From Planomicrobium sp. CPCC 101110 (GTDB lineage: Bacteria > Bacillota > Bacilli > Bacillales_A > Planococcaceae), in contig NZ_VOHD01000003.1 in NCBI RefSeq assembly GCF_007859395.1, positions 273,561 through 337,560 of the forward strand: DNA of 64,000 nt, given 5' to 3'. The notes under the pieces were generated by a model. It saw only the letters and a program-made list of their open reading frames with translations, was not told the DNA's origin and did no database searches. Positions 35,194 to 42,661 of the stretch are shown here, piece after piece (the first letter of the stretch is position 1; every line of letters starts with the position of its first letter). Made by a program: the position numbers and the translations under genes.

Positions 35194-35472
35194 TTATTGA
35201 TGAAAATTTCTAATCCCCCAATATCCTTTGCCTTTTTCCTCTACAGGATAGAATAAATCATGCTCATCTCCAATAGAACCTTTAAAAATATCACAATCAC
35301 TAGAATGCAAGTAGATATGCTTTCTTATTTGTGATTTCCAATCAACATAGGAATCAAGATCAATCATATTGCGTTTTTCTATAGTGGAGTATATCTCTTC
35401 AAGAGTACCTTTGCCATTAAGCGAAACTAGCGTATGCATAATTTCTTCAAGCCATTTTCCCTGTGCTTTCAT
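35194..35472 (-). CDS. Small winged-helix-like protein, 92 aa
   Basis: A short protein reading MKAQGKWLEEIMHTL at its start and ending in a segment with HSSDCDIFKG, DLFYPVEEKGKGYWGIR. I recognise this overall pattern (WxxxIRxxIxxHSSD...FKG...DLFY...GkGxWgLR) from winged-helix domains attached to HNH- or Mrr-type restriction enzymes, but here it stands alone. AAGGAG seven bases before the ATG at 35472 fixes the start; a TTG five codons upstream overlaps it. It is convergent with sspD and AT-rich like the island. It may be a DNA-binding accessory or a remnant of a nuclease gene. Confidence 0.6.
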   Translation of the reverse strand: MKAQGKWLEEIMHTLVSLNGKGTLEEIYSTIEKRNMIDLDSYVDWKSQIRKHIYLHSSDCDIFKGSIGDEHDLFYPVEEKGKGYWGIRNFHQ

Positions 35473-35502
35473 ATTGGTCTCCTTCAATTTTCTATTAAAT
35501 AT

Positions 35503-35602
35503 AACCTAGTCAACGTTAATAATTAATATCTAAAAATATCAAGAAGTATACATAAAAATCTTTAATAAAAGCTAGAAATAAATTTTAATATTGACTAAGG
35601 TT
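35503..35602. promoter_or_regulatory. Divergent TTGACTAnGGTT elements
   Basis: TTGACTAGGTT on the minus strand (35503-35513) and TTGACTAAGGTT on the plus strand (35591-35602) point in opposite directions, toward the minus-strand winged-helix gene and the plus-strand DUF4181 genes. Each contains a good -35 hexamer; matching -10 boxes are weak. They may be paired promoters or a shared operator. Confidence 0.3.
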
Positions 35603-35713
35603 GTTTATCTTGCTGGAATACTGCAAAAGTTTTTTTAGACTTGTAGTTTTATTATTTGGAACTTCCATCCAATCCATACGTAAAAAGAATATAGAGGAAA
35701 GGAGGAATGCACA

Positions 35714-36073
35714 ATGCAAACAATAATTCTCATAGCCGCTATCTTTTTACTGTTTTTCATCATAGATAAACTCCTAAGAAAATGGTTCAAGGCCGAAAAA
35801 GCGAAGTTCAAGGACTCTCCTGCCAAAGAAATCAATCGGCGGGGAGAAAGGGTTATTTTTATACTTGCGCTGTGCTGTCTTCCTTTTGTGGTGATGAGCG
35901 AGGCTCCCGCTTGGCTTATGTGGTTCCTTATTGGAAGCATCATTGTGCAAAACTTCTTTCAAGCTTATATGCAGTGGAAATACGCAAGAGAAGCCCGGGA
36001 GCATTTGGTGACGCTTTCTCTTATCCCGGTTGGAGTGGCGGCAATGTTTGCCTTTGCTTTTCTCATATGGTGA
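35714..36073 (+). CDS. DUF4181-type membrane protein, 119 aa (copy 1)
   Basis: Four hydrophobic segments (about residues 2-18, 48-64, 68-85 and 99-118), with the family-like segment DKLLRKWF after the first helix and NFFQAYMQWKYAREAREH between the third and fourth. The protein is closely related in layout to the product of the next gene. GGAGGAA precedes the ATG. DUF4181 proteins are small Bacillales membrane proteins of unknown function. Confidence 0.7.
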   Translation: MQTIILIAAIFLLFFIIDKLLRKWFKAEKAKFKDSPAKEINRRGERVIFILALCCLPFVVMSEAPAWLMWFLIGSIIVQNFFQAYMQWKYAREAREHLVTLSLIPVGVAAMFAFAFLIW

Positions 36074-36139
36074 TAGTAGAAAGGGTTGTTATGAAGTACA
36101 AGAAGCAAGCCGATATTGACAAGCACTGGAGGAAACCCC

Positions 36140-36499
36140 ATGGAAATTGTTATCATACTCATCCTGCTCACTATAGGGCTTTTCATCTTTGAAAAACTCA
36201 TGCGAAAATGGCTGAATATCGAGAAAGTGGAACTGTCGGAAACTCCCGCAGCAAATATCGACCGGTGGGGCCGGGGCGTTATTTTGGTGCTCGCCCTATG
36301 CACCATCCCCCTCAGCGCGGGCGCCGAGGAGATGGAGCGGATGATCTGGTTTTTTGTTGTCTATCTTTTCGTTTTGAATCTCTTTCAGGCTTATTTGCAG
36401 TGGAAGTACATAAAAGGATCGAAAGAATACTGGGTGACGCTTGCGTCTCTTCCGATCGGCATCGGGGCTTTTCTTTCGATCATTTTCTTCTATTACTGA
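36140..36499 (+). CDS. DUF4181-type membrane protein, 119 aa (copy 2)
   Basis: Same length and topology as copy 1, with matching stretches EKLMRKWLNIEK and NLFQAYLQWKYIKGSKEYWVTLASLPIG, so the two arose by tandem duplication and have diverged. The start is the ATG after GGAGGAAA; an upstream TTG in frame lacks a ribosome binding site. Copy 2 is somewhat more GC-rich. Function unknown. Confidence 0.7.
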   Translation: MEIVIILILLTIGLFIFEKLMRKWLNIEKVELSETPAANIDRWGRGVILVLALCTIPLSAGAEEMERMIWFFVVYLFVLNLFQAYLQWKYIKGSKEYWVTLASLPIGIGAFLSIIFFYY

Positions 36500-36780
36500 A
36501 CAACCTCCGTGAATACGATGGAAAGAAAATAGCTGAACTGAATTGGCTTGGTCCTTTTCAAAGTTGAGTAACGGTACGCAAGATGGAATTGTGGCATTCA
36601 AGAACATTTAATCTTGGATAAAAAATGATTAATATCTATAGATAATCGGTTCTTTTGAGTTCTTTATATTAAAACAGCTATTATTAACTAATTTTTATGT
36701 ATAATTATGTAATTTTAACAAATAAAAAGTATTATTATAGTTTATAATGTATTACAAATAATAAAGATGGAGGTTTTATA

Positions 36781-37197
36781 GTGCAAGAGAAGCTAGCAGG
36801 CTATCCAATTTTTCTGCAAAATATCTTTCGGGTAAGTTTAACGGTTATGATTGCTTTTGTTATGTTTTCCCACGGAACTCAAAAGTTATTTGGGTGGTTT
36901 GGAGGAATGGGAATTCAAAAAACTGCTGATGTGTTTGCAAGTTTGGGTTTAACTCCTGCACAGCCGATGGTTATATTGGCTGGTGTGTTTGAGCTCATCT
37001 TTGCCTTAGGTATACTAATTCCCAAAACAAGAATAGTGGCTGGATTGGGAATGGTTCTGTTCATGGCTTTTGCTGGAATCCAGTCTTATGAAGGAAAATG
37101 GTTTCAATTTGGCGGTTACGGATGGGAATTCGCCCTTTTATTCATTTTATCAACTTTCGTAATCATAACCTTGCAGGTCAATGAAAAAACTCGTTAA
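36781..37197 (+). CDS. DoxX family membrane protein
   Basis: A 138-residue protein with four predicted helices and the DoxX signature: FSHGTQKLFGWFGGMG near residue 30, LGLTPAQPMVILAGVFELIFALGIL in pieces around 58-82, and a Gly-rich last loop GGYGWEFALLF. It starts at GTG after GGAGG. DoxX proteins are redox- or thiol-related membrane proteins of uncertain activity. It is a single-gene unit in an AT-rich stretch. Confidence 0.8.
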   Translation: MQEKLAGYPIFLQNIFRVSLTVMIAFVMFSHGTQKLFGWFGGMGIQKTADVFASLGLTPAQPMVILAGVFELIFALGILIPKTRIVAGLGMVLFMAFAGIQSYEGKWFQFGGYGWEFALLFILSTFVIITLQVNEKTR

Positions 37198-37368
37198 GAA
37201 ATATCGCTTTCGATACCTGTAAATAAAAGCATTATAAGCGCATGAAAAATGCTTAAGAATACATACTCCAATTTCTTATATCTATTTTTCGTTTAGTATA
37301 ACCAGCTTTCTCTTTCTTAGAAGAGTCAAGGGTGAAAAACAAATAATTCGACCAAAGCGAGGGATCAG

Positions 37369-37674
37369 ATGAAAAAAGCATGGCTCTTCCATAATGGCAT
37401 AGCGGTTCTAATCCTTGCCGTTTTGATCGTGCTGGATTATGTCGTAAATATCGTTATAGACGGCTCCGGCATTAACACAAGTTTTACGGAGCTTGCAATC
37501 TATTTCTGCGGCTTCCATATTTTGATTGCCATGCCCATCTGGCTGGTTGTCCTGCTGATTTGCCGGGCGCGGATGAACAAGAAAACTGTTGGGATGGGGT
37601 TGGGGTTGTTTTTGCTTTTCCTCGGACTGGCCGTTTACCCGGTTGTCACCGTAATCGGCTATACGGCTTATTAG
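37369..37674 (+). CDS. Hypothetical membrane protein, 101 aa
   Basis: Three hydrophobic segments (about residues 9-29, 42-66 and 75-98) separated by short polar loops, including CRARMNKKT. No family recognised. GCGAGGGATC before the ATG is an acceptable ribosome binding site. It has its own terminator and GC content like the core genome. Confidence 0.6.
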   Translation: MKKAWLFHNGIAVLILAVLIVLDYVVNIVIDGSGINTSFTELAIYFCGFHILIAMPIWLVVLLICRARMNKKTVGMGLGLFLLFLGLAVYPVVTVIGYTAY

Positions 37675-37705
37675 CATCGCACCTGAAAAAAGAATAACGA
37701 GCAAT

Positions 37706-37734
37706 GGACCGCCTTTCCGGGCGGTTCTTTTTTT
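37706..37734 (+). terminator. Terminator after the 101-aa membrane protein gene
   Basis: GACCGCC / GGGCGGTTC with a TTTCC loop, followed by TTTTTTT. Confidence 0.8.
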
Positions 37735-37757
37735 ATGCAGGAAGTTGTCTAAACTGT

Positions 37758-37787
37758 TTGACTATTATTTTTGCGGGAAGTTATTAT
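37758..37787 (+). promoter_or_regulatory. Sigma-A-type promoter of the first prs copy
   Basis: TTGACT (37758-37763), 18-base spacer, TATTAT (37782-37787), about 110 bases before the first prs start. Confidence 0.5.
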
Positions 37788-37897
37788 AATAGAGCAGCTG
37801 CACCCTTCGGGAAGCTGGGATACGATTTTGGGTTGGAAACAGGGGAAAAGCAAGGCGCAAGGGGTTGACAATCTGTTTTACCATGGGGGGTTCCAAA

Positions 37898-38848
37898 TTG
37901 CCTTATCAATTAGGTCGGAATTTTAAGATTTTCTCGTTGAATTCGAATCCGGAACTGGCAAAGGAAGTTGCGGATATTTTGGGCTGCAGGCTCGGTGAAT
38001 GCTCGGTCACCCGGTTCAGTGACGGGGAAATTCAGATTAATATCGAAGAAAGTGTCCGGGGGATGGAAGTTTATATGATCCAGTCGACTTCCCAGTCGGC
38101 GAACGAACACATCATGGAACTCCTGATTATGATCGATGCCTTGAAGCGGGCGTCGGCAAAGACCATCAACGTGGTCATTCCGTATTACGGCTATGCGCGC
38201 CAGGACCGGAAAGCGAGTTCGCGTGAGCCTATCACGGCGAAGCTGGTCGCCAACATGCTGGAAACGGCCGGCGCGACCCGCATCATCACGTTGGACCTCC
38301 ATGCGCCGCAAATCCAGGGTTTTTTTGATATACCGGTGGACCAGCTGTACGGAGGGACGATCCTGGCCGACTATTTCCAGAACAAAGCACTTGAAGATGC
38401 GGTGGTCGTGGCTCCGGACAACGGGGGACTCGGGCGGGCCCGCAAGCTCGCGAGCCATTTGGACGTTCCGCTCGGCTTTCTCGATAAACGCCAGCCGGAA
38501 CCGGGTGCTCCGGAAGAGATCAAAGTTGTCGGGGACATCAAAGGAAAGAACACGATCATCATCGTCGATATCATCGATACCGCGAACACGATTACCTTGG
38601 CTGCCAAGGTCTTGATTGAAGAGGGCGCGAAAGCGGTTTATGCCTGCTGCACCCATCCGGTCTTGTCCGGAGAATCCGTAAAAAAAATCGAAGCGGCCCC
38701 GATCACGGAGCTTGTGGTGACCAACACCATCCAAGTATCGGAGGAAAAACGCATTCCGAAACTCACCATTCTTTCCATCGCCGCTTTGCTTGCCGAAGCG
38801 ATCGAGCGTGTGCACAACGAAAAATCGGTGAGCCCATTGTTCGAATAA
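37898..38848 (+). CDS. prs: Ribose-phosphate pyrophosphokinase paralogue with altered catalytic residues (copy 1)
   Basis: A 316-residue class I PRPP synthase homologue. Most of the fold is intact: [54 protein letters not shown] and THPVLSG. Compared with E. coli Prs numbering, the flexible-loop KRR (194-196) is KRQ (Arg196 to Gln). The PRPP loop DDxIDTxGT is VDIIDTANT (Asp220 to Val, Gly227 to Asn). Arg196 and Asp220 are catalytic or ligand-binding in characterised enzymes, so activity is doubtful. The start is TTG after GGGGGG, giving the same length as copy 2. It may be a regulatory subunit or a decaying copy. Confidence 0.85.
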   Translation: MPYQLGRNFKIFSLNSNPELAKEVADILGCRLGECSVTRFSDGEIQINIEESVRGMEVYMIQSTSQSANEHIMELLIMIDALKRASAKTINVVIPYYGYARQDRKASSREPITAKLVANMLETAGATRIITLDLHAPQIQGFFDIPVDQLYGGTILADYFQNKALEDAVVVAPDNGGLGRARKLASHLDVPLGFLDKRQPEPGAPEEIKVVGDIKGKNTIIIVDIIDTANTITLAAKVLIEEGAKAVYACCTHPVLSGESVKKIEAAPITELVVTNTIQVSEEKRIPKLTILSIAALLAEAIERVHNEKSVSPLFE

Positions 38849-38865
38849 CCAAGCATTCCGTACCG

Positions 38866-38900
38866 AAGCGGGACGCCGATAAATGGCGTCCCGCTTTTTT
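38866..38900 (+). terminator. Terminator between the two prs copies
   Basis: AAGCGGGACGCC / GGCGTCCCGCTT with a seven-base loop, followed by TTTT. The two prs copies are therefore probably transcribed separately. Confidence 0.88.
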
Positions 38901-39075
38901 CTGCCGATATGAGCGGAAATAAAGAACAGAATTCGACAATTGCTCACATTTCGCCCGCTGAATGGATAAAAACGGCTTGTTCCTGTAGACACTCCACCGG
39001 AACTTGGTTTACTATCAATAAGGATGCTTTTTTTAATGTTTATGATAAATACGATTTAACTTGGGGGCCAGCACA

Positions 39076-40026
39076 TTGTCTTATCAATTGAACGGGGATT
39101 TCAAACTTTTTACGTTGAATTCAAATCCGGAATTAGCAAAAGAAGTGGCTGAAATATTAGGCTGCGAAATCGGCAAAAGTTCTGTCACGCGCTTCAGTGA
39201 TGGGGAAATCCAGATCAACATCGAAGAAAGCGTACGGGGCAGTGAAGTATATTTGATCCAATCGACTTCCCAATCGGGAAATGAACATATTATGGAACTT
39301 CTTATCATGATCGATGCGCTAAGACGTGTATCGGCAAAAACGATCAACATCGTCATTCCGTATTACGGCTATGCGCGCCAGGACCGGAAAGCGCGTTCAC
39401 GCGAACCGATCACGGCGAAACTGGTTGCGAACTTGCTGGAAACGGCGGGAGCGGACCGCATCATCACGATGGACCTTCATGCACCGCAGATCCAAGGATT
39501 CTTTGATATGCCTGTGGACCAGCTGCTTGGCGTTCCGATCTTGTCCGACTATTTCGAGGCGAAAGAATTGGAAGACCTGGTCATCGTGGCACCGGACAAC
39601 GGCGGATTGGTGAGAGCGCGTAAAATGGCCAGCCGATTGAATGTGCCGCTTGCGTTTATCGACAAGCGCCGTCCGAAGCCGAACGTTGCGGAAATCATGA
39701 ACATTGTCGGGGAGATTGAAGGCAAGAACGCGATCATCATCGACGATTTGATCGACACTGCAGGCACCATCACGCTTGCGGCCAATGCGCTGAAGGAAAA
39801 AGGCGCAAAAGCGGTCTTCGCTTGCTGTACACACCCGGTCTTGTCCGGTCCGGCAATCAGCCGCATCCAAGACTCGGCAATCGAGGAATTGGTCATCACC
39901 AACACAATCGCATTGCCGGAAGAAAAGCGCATTTCAAAAATCACGACTTTATCTGTCGCGCCGCTATTGGCTGATGCGATTGAGCGGGTCCATAACGATG
40001 TATCCGTAAGTCCTTTGTTCGAATAA
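39076..40026 (+). CDS. prs: Ribose-phosphate pyrophosphokinase, intact active-site motifs (copy 2)
   Basis: A 316-residue class I PRPP synthase that makes PRPP from ribose-5-phosphate and ATP. All expected motifs are present: [58 protein letters not shown] and the PRPP loop [11 protein letters not shown]. The start is TTG eight bases after GGGGG; the length agrees with B. subtilis Prs (317 aa). In Bacillales the housekeeping prs usually sits beside glmU and ctc. Neither is here, so this may be an additional copy, duplicated in tandem with the altered one. Confidence 0.92.
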   Translation: MSYQLNGDFKLFTLNSNPELAKEVAEILGCEIGKSSVTRFSDGEIQINIEESVRGSEVYLIQSTSQSGNEHIMELLIMIDALRRVSAKTINIVIPYYGYARQDRKARSREPITAKLVANLLETAGADRIITMDLHAPQIQGFFDMPVDQLLGVPILSDYFEAKELEDLVIVAPDNGGLVRARKMASRLNVPLAFIDKRRPKPNVAEIMNIVGEIEGKNAIIIDDLIDTAGTITLAANALKEKGAKAVFACCTHPVLSGPAISRIQDSAIEELVITNTIALPEEKRISKITTLSVAPLLADAIERVHNDVSVSPLFE

Positions 40027-40055
40027 AATTCTACAATACATGAAGACGATAGAAG

Positions 40056-40097
40056 AGACGGCGTTTTGGCAGAAAGTTTGCCAGGACGCCGTTTTTT
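40056..40097 (+). terminator. Terminator after the second prs copy
   Basis: ACGGCG / CGCCGT enclosing TGGCA / TGCCA, followed by TTTTTT. Confidence 0.8.
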
Positions 40098-40197
40098 AGA
40101 TGTGGAAGACGCGCCGGAAGGGTGCTAAAATTTAACTTGAAATAAAGTGCGTGCAAGCGGGAAAGCAAATGGGCCAGAGGGTCGGGAGGAGTTGCCA

Positions 40198-40920
40198 GTG
40201 GAGCGGTTTTGGAGTGAAGATGCGGCGTTCTTGCGGCCATTCGATGTGAATCACTGGATGTATATCGCGGTCTTGCTGGCGGTGTTCATCCTGTTGGTCC
40301 GGAAAAAAGCCTATATCCGCGAAAACAGCAAGAAGATAAGCATGATAGTGCTCGGTGTCTCGTTGTTTCAGCAAATACTGTTGTATACGTGGTACTCCTT
40401 TGAAACAGGCTTTCATCCGTCCGTATCGCTGCCGCTCCACATATCGCGGATCTCGACCCTGCTAGGCATGGTCTACCTATTGACGAAAAGCGCAAAAGTG
40501 ATGGACATCCTGTTCTACTTCAGCCTTTTCGCATACGGATCTTTCCTTTACCCGATGCGCGTCTATGCCATCGAGCACGTTATGGGCCAATCGTTTCTCA
40601 TCAACCATATCATTACGTTATTGTTGCCTTACTATGCGCACATGGCCTACGGCTGGAAGCCTGCGCCTTACAGCTTTTTGAAAGCCTACGGTGCTTTTCT
40701 CGTTTATTTCGCCGGAGTGCTCATCGTCAATCCGCTCGTCGACGGCAATTACTTCTATTTGAAATACCGGCCGTTCTTCACGGAGTGGCCGGAAGGGGCT
40801 TATAACGCAACGATCCTTGTGGTGGTGTTTGCCGGATACTGGCTGGCGTATCAGATTGCGCTGCGCTTGACGGAGAAGGACCATCCGCCATTAAGTAAAC
40901 AAATGTCGGAGAGAAGATGA
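40198..40920 (+). CDS. YwaF/TMEM164-type membrane protein (TIGR02206-like), 240 aa
   Basis: An integral membrane protein with six or seven hydrophobic segments. Family marks are the SLPLHISRIS segment near residue 78, HVMGQSFLINHIITLLLP near 125, NPLVDGNYFYLKYRP near 180 and the amphipathic tail. GGGAGGAG seven bases before GTG 40198 sets the start; an in-frame codon at 40147 would be too long and lacks a site. The bacterial family (B. subtilis YwaF) is of unknown function, though a distant eukaryotic relative (TMEM164) is an acyltransferase. It is a single-gene unit between two terminators. Confidence 0.8.
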   Translation: MERFWSEDAAFLRPFDVNHWMYIAVLLAVFILLVRKKAYIRENSKKISMIVLGVSLFQQILLYTWYSFETGFHPSVSLPLHISRISTLLGMVYLLTKSAKVMDILFYFSLFAYGSFLYPMRVYAIEHVMGQSFLINHIITLLLPYYAHMAYGWKPAPYSFLKAYGAFLVYFAGVLIVNPLVDGNYFYLKYRPFFTEWPEGAYNATILVVVFAGYWLAYQIALRLTEKDHPPLSKQMSERR

Positions 40921-40922
40921 TT

Positions 40923-40954
40923 AAAAAGAGCACCTCCTTAGGAAGTGCTCTTTT
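40923..40954 (+). terminator. Terminator after the YwaF-like gene
   Basis: AAAAGAGCAC...GTGCTCTTTT with an internal CTCC/GGAA pairing, ending in a T run. Confidence 0.8.
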
Positions 40955-40987
40955 ACAGTTTATTGAGGAACTTATACTTATCATTGA

Positions 40988-41113
40988 ATGGAAACGGATA
41001 TCGCCCTTGCTGTCCTGCTGGCGTCGTCGCTGTTTTGCTTTATAGCCAAAGTTATAGTGGCAAAGAGGAAACAAACAATTGTCCCGGAATATTTACCCCT
41101 TCTTCCTTTCTAA
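40988..41113 (+). CDS. Possible small membrane peptide, 41 aa
   Basis: A short ORF encoding METDIALAVLLASSLFCF, a single hydrophobic helix followed by a basic stretch (AKRKQT) and a Pro/Leu-rich tail. It looks like a small membrane peptide, but no ribosome binding site lies at the right distance, so it may be a chance ORF. Confidence 0.22.
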   Translation: METDIALAVLLASSLFCFIAKVIVAKRKQTIVPEYLPLLPF

Positions 41114-41127
41114 ACAGGCTATGCAGA

Positions 41128-41245
41128 ATGAAGCGGAAGGCGGCGACTCTTGCGGGAAAAGCGGGAGTCCTGAGACCCCGCAGGAAGCGCAAGCGACTGA
41201 GGAGGCTCAGGCCACGCCCCGCGGAAAGCGTCCGCCAGGAGCAAA
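41128..41245. repeat. GC-rich dispersed intergenic repeat (Bacillaceae/Planococcaceae type)
   Basis: An intergenic block with the segments GGCGGCGACTCTTGCGGG, GAGACCCCGCAGGAAGCG, CGACTGAGGAGGCTCAGG and CGCGGAAAGCGTCCGCC. I recognise this as a dispersed, partly self-complementary repeat common in these genomes and often mis-annotated as a small Arg-rich protein. Only one copy is visible in this window. Function unknown. Confidence 0.6.
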
Positions 41246-41300
41246 ATGAACAGTTATAAACTATTGATTTTCCTGTTTATAGATAAGCAGGTCTAATCTT

Positions 41301-42320
41301 CTATCCCGTAACCGCAGCCACCGATGCCCCTTTGATGTTCTCGGTCGGCAGGATGACTTTTGCAGGCGTCGCAGCACTTCCTTTAATCTTCGAGAACAAG
41401 AGCTCCGTGCCGGTCTCGCCGAGCTGCCGTATCGGGATCTCCATGCTCGTCAGCGACGGGAACAGGAACTGCGACAAGTTGGAATTGCTGAAGCCGATGA
41501 CGGACATATCGGCCGGGATGCGGACGTTTTCCTCCGTGAACGCGCGGTAGACGCTGATGACTTTGAGGTCGTCCGTCGCGAATACGGCTGTCGGCCGGTC
41601 GGAAAGTTCAAGCAGTCCTTTTGCCGCTTTGTACGCTTCCCCGATCGTGTAGCCGCTGTTTCGGATCCACTGTTTCTTGGGTTTCAGGCCGTTTGCTTCC
41701 ATGCAGTCGCGGTAGCCGTTGAAGCGGTCGATTGCCACATTATAGTCGAACGGCGAGTGGAGGCAGGCGATCTTTTCGTGCCCCTGGTCGATCAGGAACT
41801 GCGTCTGCGCATAGCTGTCCCGGTAGTTGTCGGTGTCGACGCTGAAAATGTTTGTGTAATCGCCGGTGACTTTTCCGATGACGACGGCGGGTATGCCAAA
41901 GACGTCGAGCTGCTGCAGCAGTTTTTCGTTCGTCGGGGACGACAGGATGATGATGCCTTTGATCATTTTCTCCCTGATTTTCTTGATGCACTTTTTCAGC
42001 TCATCCTGGTTGTTTTGCGACGTCTGCAGGATGACGTCGAAATGTTCTTCCTCCGCTTTTCTGGAAATGGAATTGAGGATTTCCGAAAAGAACGGGTTGT
42101 CGACGATCGTTGCGCTTGAGCGCGAGATGACGAGTATGGCGTCAAAGCCGGTCGACAGGGAGCGGGCGAGCTTGTTGGGATGATAGTTCAAATCCTTGAT
42201 GGCATTTAGGACACGTTCCCTTGCTTCTTCTGAGATGTTCTGCTGGTTGTTCAGGACCCGGGAGACGGTCGACTTGGAGACATTGGCCGCGCGGGCGATG
42301 TCATAAATAGTAGGAGCCAT
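41301..42320 (-). CDS. LacI-family transcriptional regulator of the ycj-type sugar operon
   Basis: A 339-residue repressor. The N-terminal LacI helix-turn-helix (TIYDIARAANVSKSTVSRVLNN, seen in parts within residues 4-25) and hinge helix (PNKLARSLSTG) are followed by a periplasmic-binding-protein-like effector domain with DNYRDSYAQTQFLIDQG and AVFATDDLKVISVYRAF. It is transcribed away from the sugar operon, which carries a perfect LacI palindrome at its promoter. It occupies the place of ycjW in E. coli relative to the operon. The inducer is presumably a product or substrate of the pathway. Confidence 0.9.
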   Translation of the reverse strand: MAPTIYDIARAANVSKSTVSRVLNNQQNISEEARERVLNAIKDLNYHPNKLARSLSTGFDAILVISRSSATIVDNPFFSEILNSISRKAEEEHFDVILQTSQNNQDELKKCIKKIREKMIKGIIILSSPTNEKLLQQLDVFGIPAVVIGKVTGDYTNIFSVDTDNYRDSYAQTQFLIDQGHEKIACLHSPFDYNVAIDRFNGYRDCMEANGLKPKKQWIRNSGYTIGEAYKAAKGLLELSDRPTAVFATDDLKVISVYRAFTEENVRIPADMSVIGFSNSNLSQFLFPSLTSMEIPIRQLGETGTELLFSKIKGSAATPAKVILPTENIKGASVAAVTG

Positions 42321-42355
42321 AGGAGTTCCTTCCTTTATTCGTTTTTGATTTATGT

Positions 42356-42369
42356 AGAAAGCGCTCTCA
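42356..42369. promoter_or_regulatory. cre-like/LacI-like site in the lacI leader
   Basis: AGAAAGCGCTCTCA matches the cre consensus TGWAANCGNTNWCA except at the first base. It lies 36 bases upstream of the lacI start, so either CcpA or the regulator itself may act on lacI. Confidence 0.4.
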
Positions 42370-42521
42370 CATCCGCTTTCAAATGAGGCGTATCCGTCGG
42401 AGCCGAATGCTCCGTCCGGAATATGCCTTTTTGGTGGAGCTGGTATGTATCGGTGCCGTTTTCAGCTCTTTTATCTTAAGCGAAAGGGATGGGAAAATCT
42501 AGATTTTCGGCTGGAAAGGGT

Positions 42522-42550
42522 TTGACAGAAAACTCTTTCTATTATATATT
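42522..42550 (+). promoter_or_regulatory. Sigma-A promoter of the ycj-type operon
   Basis: TTGACA (42522-42527), exactly 17 bases, TATATT (42545-42550). A start of transcription is expected near 42557, at the edge of the LacI palindrome. Confidence 0.75.
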
Positions 42551-42557
42551 TGGAGCG

Positions 42558-42571
42558 TGGGAGCGCTCCCA
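42558..42571. promoter_or_regulatory. LacI-family operator
   Basis: TGGGAGCGCTCCCA is a perfect 14-base palindrome with the central CG typical of LacI-family operators; I recall the same sequence for glucan regulators such as CelR. It lies just downstream of the -10 box, where bound repressor would block initiation. Confidence 0.75.
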
Positions 42572-42632
42572 ATCAAATATATACCATTTTTAAGGATTAG
42601 CATACATAAAAGTTTTAATTTTTTCAACAGAA

Positions 42633-42646
42633 TGAAAGCGCTATCA
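42633..42646. promoter_or_regulatory. CcpA cre site
   Basis: TGAAAGCGCTATCA matches the cre consensus TGWAANCGNTNWCA at every position. It lies in the 5' UTR shortly before the first gene, consistent with roadblock-type carbon catabolite repression. Confidence 0.7.
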
Positions 42647-42661
42647 GAAAGGGGGCTCCCG

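Noticed and set aside
37910..38992. Minus-strand ORF of 360 aa opposite the first prs copy
   Set aside because: Entirely antisense to a conserved PRPP synthase homologue and crosses its terminator.
41128..41259. Arg-rich small ORF in the intergenic repeat before the LacI gene
   Set aside because: The frame comes from the GC-rich dispersed repeat; composition is implausible for a protein and there is no ribosome binding site.
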